A DNA stretch of 24,999 nucleotides from contig CAOOMX010000017.1 in the NCBI GenBank assembly GCA_948497845.1, forward strand, positions 1-24,999, in the 5' to 3' direction. This document shows, piece after piece, positions 1-7,338 of the stretch. Below the pieces are notes generated by a model. That model was not told the origin of the DNA and did no database searches. It worked only from the letters and a program-made list of their open reading frames with translations. Made by a program: the position numbers and the translations under genes. The DNA comes from an uncultured Bacilli bacterium (GTDB lineage: Bacteria > Bacillota_I > Bacilli_A > RF39 > UBA660). Numbering within the stretch: the stretch's first letter is position 1; every line of letters begins with the position of its first letter.

Positions 1-53
1 TCATTCTTTTCATTTAGTGTGAACCTTAAAGGTATTATAATCATGCATCCCAT
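1..53 (-). CDS. Possible 5' end of a gene running off the left edge
   Basis: Directly after the LCP stop codon (TAA immediately followed by ATG) an open frame runs to the window edge, reading MGCMIIIPLRFTLNEKN. A second in-frame ATG lies three codons later. No strong ribosome binding site is visible, but the stop/start abutment is typical of translational coupling in this genome. Only 17 codons are visible, too few to assign a family. Confidence 0.35.
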   Translation of the reverse strand, partial: MGCMIIIPLRFTLNEKN

Positions 54-1478
54 TTATTTTGTATAAATTTTATTTATTTGATCTTTAGCTGCTATAACAC
101 TTTCTTCATATGGCTTCATAACATATAATTTATTCTTTTTATAAGAATATGTATAATCATATGCATCCATTCCATCTAAACTAATATTTGTTATATGATA
201 CTTATCTAAATTATTTAAATTCTTTTTAATAAAGTTCTTTATTTTATTTTCTTCTAAATCTGTAATAAATTTTCCTTTTAAAGCCCCTAGTAATTCATTA
301 TAATTAGAAAGTATTGATGGCCCCATAGCTTTATTTATAATGGCTTCTAAAACTTTCATTTGATTTTTTCCTCTTATTCTATCTCCTTCTTTAAAGGCTT
401 TTCTTTCTCTTACAAAGGCTAATGCCTTTTGACCATCTAATACGTTTTTTCCTTTTTTAAAAGTAATACCATCAATTGTTGTAAATTCAATATCAGAATC
501 TACTACTATATTATCTAATGCATCTACTATACTAATTAACGATGTAAAATTAACTTTTATATAATAATTTATCTTTGTATCTAATAAATCTTCTATCGTC
601 TTTACTTGGATTTCTATTCCATATATTCCTGCATGTGTTAATTTATCCATTTCATCAATAGCATGTAACTTTACATAATAATCTCTAGGTATACTAGTCA
701 TTATTATTTCTTTACTTTTAGGATTAACTGTTAATAATAAATTTACATCACTTCTTGATACTTTAGTTATTCTACCATAAGTATCTATTCCTGTTATATA
801 AATATTAAATGGTTCTTTTGTTATATCAACATCTTTTGTTACTTCTAAAATAGTTATTTCTACTTCTATTTTATCTATAATATCTACTAATGCATTAAAC
901 TCTTCATTTTCTTCTTTTAATAAATCTATTTGTGTATCTTCTAAAAGAATCGCTGCTACTTCTTTATCTTTTAATAGTTGATATAAATCACTTATATCTT
1001 CAACTTCTTTTTCTATATACTCTATTTCTTGTTTTAATCTTTTATTTGCCTTTTCTAACCCTTCATTTTTTATAAGACTTAATCTTGCTATCTTTTTATT
1101 CTTTAAGTCTTTTATATTCTTATAACCACTTTCCTTTAATACAACTACATTATAATTCTCTGTTTTATAAGAATTAAAACCAAATTGTTTTAAAAATGCT
1201 AAGGTATTTAATTCATAGTTTATACCAAAAACCATGGCTATTGAAAGAATAATAGCAAATAAAGAACTTATTATATTTTTAATAATACTTTTAGACCATA
1301 AACACTTTATTAGAATAAGATCTAAGATTCCAACTAGAATGAGTAATGCTAGGAAATAGTTATCAGGTATAATATTTATAAAATAAAGTAATCCTAAAAA
1401 GATAATAGATACTACAAATAATAATATACCTAAATATTTCGAAAAATTTAATGTCTCTTTTTTGCTTTTCTTAGTCAT
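54..1478 (-). CDS. LytR-CpsA-Psr (LCP) family protein with extra N-terminal binding-protein-like domain
   Basis: LCP enzymes transfer undecaprenyl-linked glycopolymers (teichoic acid, capsule) to peptidoglycan at the outer membrane face. The 474-residue product has three predicted membrane helices (about 17-36, 40-60, 66-87) and an LCP domain at about 225-400. That domain has the expected conserved charged residues: R242/D244 in SRSDVN, R265/D266 in SIPRD, and the FVRERK...GDRIRG block at 356-370. Between membrane and LCP parts, residues about 108-205 resemble one lobe of a solute-binding protein: VVVLKESGYKNIKDLKNKK, later LLKDKEVAAILLE. That part is not in classical LCP proteins. The start follows AAAGGAG with good spacing. 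The next gene upstream on this strand is the interrupted carboxypeptidase, also a wall gene. The LCP assignment is firm; which polymer is attached is unknown. Confidence 0.9.
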   Translation of the reverse strand: MTKKSKKETLNFSKYLGILLFVVSIIFLGLLYFINIIPDNYFLALLILVGILDLILIKCLWSKSIIKNIISSLFAIILSIAMVFGINYELNTLAFLKQFGFNSYKTENYNVVVLKESGYKNIKDLKNKKIARLSLIKNEGLEKANKRLKQEIEYIEKEVEDISDLYQLLKDKEVAAILLEDTQIDLLKEENEEFNALVDIIDKIEVEITILEVTKDVDITKEPFNIYITGIDTYGRITKVSRSDVNLLLTVNPKSKEIIMTSIPRDYYVKLHAIDEMDKLTHAGIYGIEIQVKTIEDLLDTKINYYIKVNFTSLISIVDALDNIVVDSDIEFTTIDGITFKKGKNVLDGQKALAFVRERKAFKEGDRIRGKNQMKVLEAIINKAMGPSILSNYNELLGALKGKFITDLEENKIKNFIKKNLNNLDKYHITNISLDGMDAYDYTYSYKKNKLYVMKPYEESVIAAKDQINKIYTK

Positions 1479-1500
1479 TTAACACTCCTTTATTATTCAT

Positions 1501-1509
1501 ATTATAGCA
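1501..1509 (-). promoter_or_regulatory. Extended -10 promoter for the LCP gene
   Basis: On the minus strand TGCTATAAT is an extended -10 element about 23 bp before the ATG at 1478. The -35 region is poor (TATACA at 17 bp). The same TTTGCTATAAT string occurs at the rnj promoter. It sits in the T-rich tail of the preceding terminator. Confidence 0.6.
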
Positions 1510-1516
1510 AATAAAA

Positions 1517-1549
1517 AAGAAGATGTATATTTTTATAAGCATTCTTCTT
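1517..1549 (-). terminator. Rho-independent terminator after the carboxypeptidase gene
   Basis: The minus strand reads AAGAAGAATG, a loop, then CATCTTCTT followed by TTTTATTT. The stem has one bulged base. It lies a few bases after the stop codon at 1556 and separates the carboxypeptidase from the LCP gene. Confidence 0.6.
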
Positions 1550-1555
1550 CATTAT

Positions 1556-2097
1556 CTATTGTTTTATGAGTACCTTTCCTGCTGTAAATATTTTTACATT
1601 TCTTAAAAAGTAATCTAAAAAGTTTGCCTTTTTTACTTCTTCATTAATGGTTACTTCTACTTCATCAATAATATTATTGTTTCCATCTATAATTTCTGCT
1701 TTACCTACTACTTCACCAGGCTTTATAGGAGCTTTTAATTTATCTATTTTTATATTAAATTGATATTCATCTGGACTTTGTGTATTTTTTAATAATTCAG
1801 TGGCATCATTTAATAAAACGATATTTGCAAAATCTTTTTTTCCTCCTTCTATCCTTACTTTTCCTAATACTTCATCTCTTTTTTTTATGATATTTATCTT
1901 AAAACTATTAAATCCATAATTTAATAACTTTACTGTATCACTGCTTCTATTTTCTGATGTATCACTACCCATAATTACACTTATTAATCGAAAATTATCT
2001 TTTTTAGCTGTCGCTGTTAAACAATAACCTGCAGTAGATGTAAATCCTGTTTTTAAACCATCTACCCCATTATAAAATCGTACTAGTTTATTGGTAT
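1556..2097 (-). pseudogene. dacF: 3' part of D,D-carboxypeptidase gene, cut off by the inserted element
   Basis: This open frame continues the carboxypeptidase whose 5' part is at 4366-4992. From the 11-bp repeat inward it reads NKLVRFYNGVDGLKTGFTS and then 138 residues from the first ATG at 1972. It holds the third active-site motif, KTG (K221 of the rejoined protein), and the C-terminal PBP5_C-like beta domain. It ends in a possible amphipathic anchor, FLDYFLRNVKIFTAGKVL. It has lost its own start, signal peptide, SxxK and SxN motifs, so any product made from the internal ATG at 1972 would be cytosolic and inactive. Reading frame and sequence are otherwise undamaged, which suggests a recent or reversible interruption. 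The family call is firm; dacF rather than another dac paralogue is less certain. Confidence 0.9.
2087..2097 (+). repeat. Left junction repeat (candidate attL core) TTTATTGGTAT
   Basis: The 11-bp string TTTATTGGTAT is repeated in the same orientation at 4366-4376. To its left the sequence is carboxypeptidase coding sequence (codons for LVRFYNG); to its right homology to the gene stops at once. Large serine integrases recombine at a 2-bp core inside such short shared sequence, so these are the likely attL and attR cores. Confidence 0.85.
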
Positions 2098-2223
2098 GTT
2101 AAGAAAGCTTAATAATGATTATTCCTTATAAAGATTGATGACTACTTCAAGTAAGTTAATTTTCCACCTACATGCAAATTTAAAAAGAAAAAACATAAGA
2201 TTAAATTAGATGGAAGTGAGTAT

Positions 2224-3666
2224 ATGAATGATGAAAGAGTTAATATAAAAACTGCTGTTTATCTTCGTGTATCAACCGAAGATCAAGCCAAGGAAGGGTT
2301 CTCAATTGCAGCTCAAAAAGAAAAACTTACGAAATATGTTGAAGTGAATGATTGGGTTTTATATGATTATTTTATAGATGATGGTATTAGTGGGAAAAAT
2401 ATCAAAGATAGACCTGAATTAACACGATTAATTGAACTTGTTAAAAAGAAAGAAATCAACAATATTCTTGTTTATAAACTTGACCGATTAACTAGGTCTG
2501 TTAAAGACTTAATCAATTTAATTGAGTTATTTGATCAATATGATTGTAGTTTTTCATCCGTCACCGAAAAGTTAGATACTAGCAATGCAGTTGGCCGAAT
2601 GTTTATTAAGATTATTGGGATTTTTGCCGAATTCGAACGAGAAAATCTAGCTGAACGAGTCAGTTTTGGTTATGAAGAAAAAACAAGACAAGGAAACTAT
2701 ACCAATACAAATGGTGTTTATGGGTATGATTACATTGCTGGCAAAGGCGATTTAGTTATCAATGAAGAAGAAGCTGAACTAGTAAGACTTACTTATCAAA
2801 ATTACTTAAGCGGCAAAGCAATGATCAGCATTGCCAAAGACTATAACTTAAGGCATGTTCCAACTAAACGAGGCGGTGATTGGTCTCAATCTACAATTCA
2901 ATCTATTCTTACAAATGAAACATATTTAGGTAAAGTTCGTTATGGTGTAAATAAAAATATTAAAAATAAAGCATTTATTGTGGAAAGTGACCATGAACCA
3001 ATTATTGATGAATATACATTCAAAAAAGTTCAAAACATGATAAAGAAAAGAAAGCATTTCAATATAAAAAAATTTCCAAGTGAAAATGCTTATTTTAGTA
3101 TGGTTTTAAAATGTTCTAAATGTGGAGCAAGATTCCATCCTAAACAACAAACTCATAATGGTAAATTATATATTACCTATTATTGTAATAATAAACAAAC
3201 TGATAAGTGTGAATGTGGTGGTATTTCTCATACTAAAGTATTAAATGTTTTTGAAGATTATATTAAGGACCTAATACTTGATTGCAGTATAGATATAGCT
3301 CCAAGTAATAAACAAAATAAGAAATCTGATAAACTAAATAAAGAGTTATTAACACTTGAGACTAACCGAAAAAGAATCCAAAAACTATTTATTAATAAAG
3401 AAATTGATACTAGCGATTATAAGGAATTGCTACAAGATATTAATACTCAAAAAGAACAAATCATATCTTCGATTAATGCCTTAAACAAAGAACAAGAAAC
3501 CATTATTGATTATAGCCATTTTAAAGACATTCTGTGCAATGTAAAACTTAATTGGGAACAGTTAGATACTGAACAAAGAAGTTCTTTTATAACTCAATTT
3601 ATAGATGTTATAGAATTAGATGTAAACAATGGAAATCCTACAATAAAAGAACTTACCTTTTGCTAG
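2224..3666 (+). CDS. Large serine recombinase (integrase)
   Basis: Site-specific DNA integrase/excisionase working through a covalent serine intermediate. Residues 10-150 are the resolvase catalytic domain: YLRVS with nucleophile S17, then KLDRLTR (D87, R88) and FAEFERENLAERV. Residues about 160-280 match the Recombinase domain (GVYGYDY, then SILTNETYLGKVRYG). A zinc ribbon follows with C297, C300, C321 and C329 or C331, then a coiled coil at about 362-425 and the typical end FITQFIDVIELDV. The full length of 480 residues is normal for the family and no residue seems missing. The start has GGAAGTGAG just upstream. It is the only intact gene of the element and faces away from the left junction; only a weak promoter candidate (TTGATG near 2135) is visible. 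Arg codon CGA is more frequent here than in the neighbours, fitting foreign origin. Confidence 0.95.
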   Translation: MNDERVNIKTAVYLRVSTEDQAKEGFSIAAQKEKLTKYVEVNDWVLYDYFIDDGISGKNIKDRPELTRLIELVKKKEINNILVYKLDRLTRSVKDLINLIELFDQYDCSFSSVTEKLDTSNAVGRMFIKIIGIFAEFERENLAERVSFGYEEKTRQGNYTNTNGVYGYDYIAGKGDLVINEEEAELVRLTYQNYLSGKAMISIAKDYNLRHVPTKRGGDWSQSTIQSILTNETYLGKVRYGVNKNIKNKAFIVESDHEPIIDEYTFKKVQNMIKKRKHFNIKKFPSENAYFSMVLKCSKCGARFHPKQQTHNGKLYITYYCNNKQTDKCECGGISHTKVLNVFEDYIKDLILDCSIDIAPSNKQNKKSDKLNKELLTLETNRKRIQKLFINKEIDTSDYKELLQDINTQKEQIISSINALNKEQETIIDYSHFKDILCNVKLNWEQLDTEQRSSFITQFIDVIELDVNNGNPTIKELTFC

Positions 3667-3694
3667 TTGAGTTCTCTTTTGTTTTCTGAGATTT

Positions 3695-4067
3695 TTATTT
3701 TGGATTTACTTTAAACTTATCATATTCTTCATTAGCTTTAGCAATTGCTAATTCATGAGAAATAGAACCAGCTGTTTGAAGTATTTTATTATCAGTCAAT
3801 TCTAAAAATTTATTAGTAATCTTTACCAAACTTTTTACCATTCTTAAGTAAATCATCATTTAATACAAAACCTTTTGTAATAAATTCCTTTAAAGTATTT
3901 GTTTCCCATATTCTAAATTTGGTAACTTCTTTTGAATTTACACGAATCTACTGCTATTATTGCATTAGTATTAGCTTTTTGTCATCATTAACAGTATGTG
4001 CAATTTTTGCACATACTGAATCTTCATTTAATTCATTGGTTTCAAAAATGTTTTTTAAGTGTTTATG
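3695..4067 (-). pseudogene. Decayed RhuM-family gene
   Basis: Three pieces on the minus strand, in different frames, line up with the RhuM family as I remember it. Piece one, KHLKNIFETNELNEDSVCA, ends a helix-turn-helix-like N-terminal part. Piece two contains NTNAIIAV and then RVNSKEVTKFRIW, LKEFITKGFVL and KKFGKDY. Piece three is LVKITNKFLELTDNK then SISHELAIAKANEEYDKF, the family's C-terminus, ending at a TAA at 3695-3697. In-frame stops and shifts separate the pieces, and a central stretch of roughly 100 residues is absent between KDY and LVKI. The gene is clearly dead. RhuM proteins occur on phages, plasmids and islands as cargo of unknown role. It is convergent with the recombinase gene. 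Confidence 0.75.
3992..4018. repeat. Perfect 12-bp inverted repeat with 3-base loop
   Basis: CAGTATGTGCAA, TTT, TTGCACATACTG form a perfect hairpin inside the RhuM remnant, where the frame reads SVCAKIAHT. There is no T-run after it, so it is not a terminator. It may be a coding coincidence. Confidence 0.7.
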
Positions 4068-4195
4068 TTACTTTTGTAACTTATCTATTTTTTGTTGTTC
4101 TAATATTTTTGGTAAAGAATTTTTAATAAAAAATTCAATCATTGCTTTACTAGTTTCAATTGAAATCAATAGAATCACCTAATAAAGTATATTTA
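4068..4195 (-). pseudogene. Decayed small open frame upstream of the RhuM remnant
   Basis: The minus strand reads NKYTLLGDSIDFN, a stop, and after a one-base shift ETSKAMIEFFIKNSLPKILEQ through KIDKLQK to a stop at 4068-4070. Dropping one T at the TTCAATTGAAAC site would join them into about 44 residues. The codon where a start would be expected is ATA. I do not recognise the family. It looks like a small element gene that has lost its start and frame along with its neighbour. Confidence 0.4.
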
Positions 4196-4205
4196 TTTAT
4201 TAGGT
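4177..4205. repeat. Perfect 10-bp inverted repeat with 9-base spacer
   Basis: ACCTAATAAA and TTTATTAGGT flank a 9-base spacer, at the start of the decayed small frame. This is where an operator or leader hairpin of the element's minus-strand unit could lie; no function can be assigned. Confidence 0.6.
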
Positions 4206-4307
4206 AAAAATACCATCTAAAATTCTACACTAACTATATTAATTATTATAGACAATAAAAGTACTTATTAACAAAATTTTCAATATAACAAAAACCAAGC
4301 ACAAAAG

Positions 4308-4333
4308 AAAAAAGCCCATATTATAGGGCTTTT
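4308..4333 (-). terminator. Terminator at the right edge of the element
   Basis: On the minus strand AAAAGCCC, an 8-base loop, then GGGCTTTTTTCTTTT: a good intrinsic terminator about 30 bases inside the right junction. Transcription of the 5' carboxypeptidase part would enter the element and stop here. The A-rich flank on the other side makes it plausible for the plus strand too. Confidence 0.75.
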
Positions 4334-4350
4334 AGCGATTAATTTATGCT

Positions 4351-4992
4351 TTATACACATACGACTTTATTGGTATTTACAAGCCATGTTTTTGTTCCAT
4401 CATTTTTTTCTAAATATTCTTCATAGATACTTGTATACTCTAAAATGGTTTCATATTTTAATAAATTTCTTGCAATTGTAGCCATATCCCTTGCTGTTGA
4501 ATAATGATTTTCAGCATCTAAACCATGAGGATTTACAAAATTTGTATTATTCGCCCCGATTTCTTTCATTTTCTTATTCATCATATCTACAAATGCTCCA
4601 GTACTTCCTGCTACTTTCTCTGCTAAGGCTACTACTGCATCATTTCCACTTGCAATTGCTACTCCTTTTAATAAGCTTGAAACAGGATAAACTTCCCCAG
4701 CTTCTAAAAAGACTTGTGATCCTCCCATGTTCGCTGCTTCTTCGCTAATGGTGACTTCATCTGTAAAACTCAAATTTCCTTTATCTATTTCTTCCATAAC
4801 AATTAACATGCTTGCTAATTTTGTCATCGACGCCGGAGGGCGCTTTTCATCTGCGTTTTTTTCATAAAGAACTTCTCCACTTGCCTTATCAATTAATATG
4901 GCACTTTTGGCACTGGGTGTTAGATCTTCTTCAGCTAAACAAACACTTATGCCCATAAAAAATAACACAAAAATTATACATATTTTTTTCAT
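4351..4992 (-). pseudogene. dacF: 5' part of D,D-carboxypeptidase gene, truncated by the inserted element
   Basis: This is the N-terminal part of a low-molecular-weight penicillin-binding protein (peptidase S11) that trims the terminal D-Ala from stem peptides outside the membrane. It begins with a signal peptide (KKICIIFVLFFMGISVCLA, cut likely after A20). It contains the nucleophile motif SMTK (S55, K58) and SGN (S115-N117). Residues 1-209 are genuine; the last four (VVCV) and the stop come from the element. The KTG motif needed for catalysis is on the other side, at 1556-2097. As it stands the product is exported but inactive. The start follows AGAGGTAAG. Rejoined length is 385 residues, usual for DacF/DacA-type enzymes. 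Confidence 0.93.
4366..4376 (+). repeat. Right junction repeat (candidate attR core) TTTATTGGTAT
   Basis: Same 11-bp string and orientation as 2087-2097. To its right the sequence is carboxypeptidase coding sequence ending NTWLVNTNK-like at TWLVNTNK; to its left the frame runs into element sequence and ends after four foreign residues (VVCV). Confidence 0.85.
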
Positions 4993-5067
4993 TTTTCTTA
5001 CCTCTAGTATAATTTTTATGTCATATTTTGTATTTTATGAGAAAGAAATTCCTTTATTATGACTAAA

Positions 5068-5886
5068 TCATTTTTTTAACTTTCTATATTTTTTTAACGC
5101 TTCAGGTACTGTTATTTCTTCTTCATAAGGTATATTTTTTCTATTTAAGTATTCTTGTAAAGGACATAATGATCTACAATTTGAAAATAAAGATGCATCT
5201 TCTTTGTATGTTTGATGATTGTGCAGATTATAAAATTCTCCATTTTGTTGGGCAGCAAATAATGACTCATAAAGTACCCATGCATCTGTTCCTCTAAAAA
5301 AACCACTTTCACTTATTCGATTTCTAAACTTCATTTCAAGAAATGTAGCTCCACTTTTTTCTAATAACAACATTTCTGGTAATGATGCAAACGCATATAT
5401 AGATAAAGCATCAACGTCATGGTATCCTTTATGTAGTAATGTATCCCCAATAAAAAGGTCTTTTACTGGTAAGTAATCATTTTTATTATAAAGGTTAGTT
5501 AAAGGGTATCTTTTCCAATCTTGAAAAAGAGTGTTAAATAACCATAAAACTTTACGTGGTGATAAATATTGAAGATGAAGAGCATCAAGAGCATTAGCTA
5601 TTTGTGGTAAATAATTTTTCATTGGACTTAATTCAAAGTATCCATCATTATCAAAATTTAAACTTGCATATTTTTTTCCATTATGCATGCAAATATAGCC
5701 ATCAATCGTTTTCATAAATGCAGTGAAAACAGGATGATATTTTTCTCTTGTTCTGGTATTTCTTACTGCTTTTACTCTTCTTTCATCCATGTCAATAGCT
5801 CCATGTTGAATCAATTTTTTAGCTTCTTCTTTAGCTGTAACAAATAATTCTCCAACATAAAGTTTATTTATATCTATTTTTTCCAT
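5068..5886 (-). CDS. Unknown protein, third gene of the ftsY-ylxM operon
   Basis: I do not recognise this 272-residue protein. It has no signal peptide or membrane helix and looks soluble and mixed alpha/beta, rich in Tyr, Leu and Lys. It has no obvious nucleotide-binding motif. Notable stretches are IQHGAIDMDERRVKAVRNTR near residue 27, FLEMKFRNRISESGFFRGTD near 183, and two nearby Cys in NCRSLCPLQEYL near 237. It starts after AAGGAGAT, 10 bases downstream of ylxM, so it is co-transcribed with the signal-recognition genes. That position alone does not tell its role. Confidence 0.8.
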   Translation of the reverse strand: MEKIDINKLYVGELFVTAKEEAKKLIQHGAIDMDERRVKAVRNTRTREKYHPVFTAFMKTIDGYICMHNGKKYASLNFDNDGYFELSPMKNYLPQIANALDALHLQYLSPRKVLWLFNTLFQDWKRYPLTNLYNKNDYLPVKDLFIGDTLLHKGYHDVDALSIYAFASLPEMLLLEKSGATFLEMKFRNRISESGFFRGTDAWVLYESLFAAQQNGEFYNLHNHQTYKEDASLFSNCRSLCPLQEYLNRKNIPYEEEITVPEALKKYRKLKK

Positions 5887-5896
5887 TCATATCTCC

Positions 5897-6196
5897 TTAT
5901 ATATTGATAATCTCTTCTATCTTCTTTTTCGTTTGTTCTTCTAAGTTTCCTTCTAATAATTCCTTTAGAGCTTTCGTTGTTTTATAATTATGTAAAGTAC
6001 TTTCTAAATGTTCAAGTTTAGCTTCTGCTTTTTTGATTGCATTTCCTATAAAACTCCTAGAAACATCCATAAGCTCTGCTATTTCACCAGTCGATAGATT
6101 CTCTTTATAATAGTATTCCATAATTTTATAACTTTTTTCTGTTAGTAATACTCCATATATATCTAATAGCTCATTATAATATATAAATCTTTCCAT
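5897..6196 (-). CDS. ylxM: YlxM/p13-type DNA-binding protein associated with the signal recognition particle
   Basis: A 99-residue protein of the UPF0122/YlxM family. It has a sigma-factor-4-like helix-turn-helix, LSTGEIAELMDVSRSFIGNAI, at residues about 34-54, preceded by LTEKSYKIMEYYYKE. In streptococci and bacilli the family sits next to ffh or ftsY and modulates the signal recognition particle; here it directly follows ftsY (TAG stop immediately followed by ATG). The C-terminal helix is charged. Length and motif match the family well. Confidence 0.92.
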   Translation of the reverse strand: MERFIYYNELLDIYGVLLTEKSYKIMEYYYKENLSTGEIAELMDVSRSFIGNAIKKAEAKLEHLESTLHNYKTTKALKELLEGNLEEQTKKKIEEIINI

Positions 6197-7177
6197 CTAC
6201 ATCATATCCTTAAATAAACCATATATGTAGTTTTCTATGTCAAAAGTTGTTAAATCTTCCATTTTTTCTCCAAGTCCGACAAACTTTACAGGTATATTTA
6301 CAGTTTCTTTAATAGCTAAAACAATTCCGCCTTTGGCAGTTCCATCTAATTTAGTTAAAACGATTCCTGTAATATTCGTTATTTCTTTAAAACTTTCCGC
6401 CTGCAAAATTCCATTTTGTCCAGTGGTGGCATCTATAACTAAAAGCGTTTCATGCGGAGCACCTTCTATTTGGGTTCCAATCACTTTGTTCATTTTTTCT
6501 AATTCTTTCATTAGATTTACTTTGTTATGTAATCTTCCTGCTGTATCAATTAGAATAATATCAGCGGCTTCTTCTTTGGCCTTTTTTAATCCATCAAAGA
6601 TTACTCCCGCAGGATCTATGTTTTCTTTTCCATAAAACAAAGTACCTGTTCTATCTGCCCAAATATGCAATTGTTCTACCGCTCCCGCGCGAAAAGTATC
6701 TCCGGCTATTAACATTACTTTTTTTCCTTCATTTTTATATTTGTGAGCAAGCTTGGCAATTGTTGTTGTCTTTCCTACACCATTTACCCCTACCATCAAT
6801 ATGACAGTTGGTCCATTTGGTTGAACATTAATTTTACTAGTAATTGTTTCATTATTTACATAAATGATAAAGAGTTCATCAACAATAACTTCTTTTAAAT
6901 AAGCTGTATCTGTTATATTTTCACTTTTTACTCTTTTACGTAATTTGTCCATAAAATCCAGTACTGTTTTTACTCCAATATCTGCCATGATTAAAATACT
7001 TTCTAACTCTTCAAAATACTCTTCATTGACTTTCGTATATTTTACTCCTAAAAAATTTAACTTTGAAACAAATTCATCCCTTGTCTTTTCTAATCCTTTA
7101 TCATATTTTTCTAAAGTAAGTTCATCCTTTGTATCTTTTTTACTAATTATTCCTTTTAATTTATCAAAAAAACCCAT
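6197..7177 (-). CDS. ftsY: Signal recognition particle receptor FtsY
   Basis: SRP-family GTPase that docks ribosome-SRP complexes at the membrane for co-translational insertion. At 326 residues it is a short FtsY without a long acidic A domain. The N domain covers about 20-105 and the G domain about 120-326. Motifs: G1 GVNGVGKTT, then DTFRAGAVEQL, DTAGR, TKLDGTAKGG and GLGEKMEDL, which is diagnostic for FtsY and Ffh. The start follows AGGAGG with eight-base spacing. First gene of the ftsY-ylxM-unknown operon, divergent from rnj. Confidence 0.97.
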   Translation of the reverse strand: MGFFDKLKGIISKKDTKDELTLEKYDKGLEKTRDEFVSKLNFLGVKYTKVNEEYFEELESILIMADIGVKTVLDFMDKLRKRVKSENITDTAYLKEVIVDELFIIYVNNETITSKINVQPNGPTVILMVGVNGVGKTTTIAKLAHKYKNEGKKVMLIAGDTFRAGAVEQLHIWADRTGTLFYGKENIDPAGVIFDGLKKAKEEAADIILIDTAGRLHNKVNLMKELEKMNKVIGTQIEGAPHETLLVIDATTGQNGILQAESFKEITNITGIVLTKLDGTAKGGIVLAIKETVNIPVKFVGLGEKMEDLTTFDIENYIYGLFKDMM

Positions 7178-7197
7178 TATGTTTTCCTCCTAATACC

Positions 7198-7206
7198 ATT
7201 ATAACA
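7198..7206 (-). promoter_or_regulatory. Extended -10 promoter of ftsY
   Basis: The minus strand has TGTTATAAT (extended -10) about 20 bases before the ftsY ATG, with the ribosome binding site just after it, so the leader would be very short. The -35 region is poor. Confidence 0.5.
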
Positions 7207-7267
7207 TGTTTCTTCTTAATTATTATCTATATTTGTATTTTATCCTTTTATAGTAATATCTAATGTG

Positions 7268-7296
7268 TGGACAAAGAAGCTTTTTTTTGCTATAAT
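7268..7296 (+). promoter_or_regulatory. Promoter of rnj
   Basis: TGGACA at 7268-7273, a 17-bp spacer, and TATAAT at 7291-7296 preceded by TGC (extended -10). Transcription would begin near 7303, after a GTG at 7267, so that GTG cannot be the rnj start. Confidence 0.8.
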
Positions 7297-7338
7297 GTTT
7301 TTATTGAAAAAACTTTATTGATGAAAGAAGGAAAATTT

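Larger units (their letters stand above)
2087..4376 (+). mobile_element. 2.28-kb serine-recombinase element inserted in the carboxypeptidase gene
   Basis: The element is bounded by direct repeats TTTATTGGTAT at 2087-2097 and 4366-4376 and is 2279 bp counting one repeat copy. Contents: an intact large serine recombinase (+), a decayed RhuM-family gene and a decayed small frame (-), and an outward-edge terminator at 4308-4333. Deleting one repeat copy plus the interior joins codons AAT ACC AAT AAA to CTA GTA CGA with no frame change, giving a 385-residue carboxypeptidase. There are no structural phage genes, replication genes or recognisable directionality factor. It is therefore either a deletion remnant of a larger phage or integrative element, or a minimal mobile unit. 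Excision ability is inferred, not shown. Confidence 0.9.

Noticed and set aside
3919..4182. Plus-strand frame of 87 codons within the element
   Set aside because: It lies antisense to the recognisable RhuM remnant, is Cys/Phe-rich as expected from AT-rich antisense, and has no binding site.
2087..4376. Invertible switch (phase inversion) by the serine recombinase
   Set aside because: The 11-bp repeats are in the same orientation, which predicts excision rather than inversion.
7267..7338. N-terminal extension of RNase J from GTG 7267
   Set aside because: It overlaps the promoter, so it would not be transcribed; ATG 7339 has a proper binding site and gives the normal family length.
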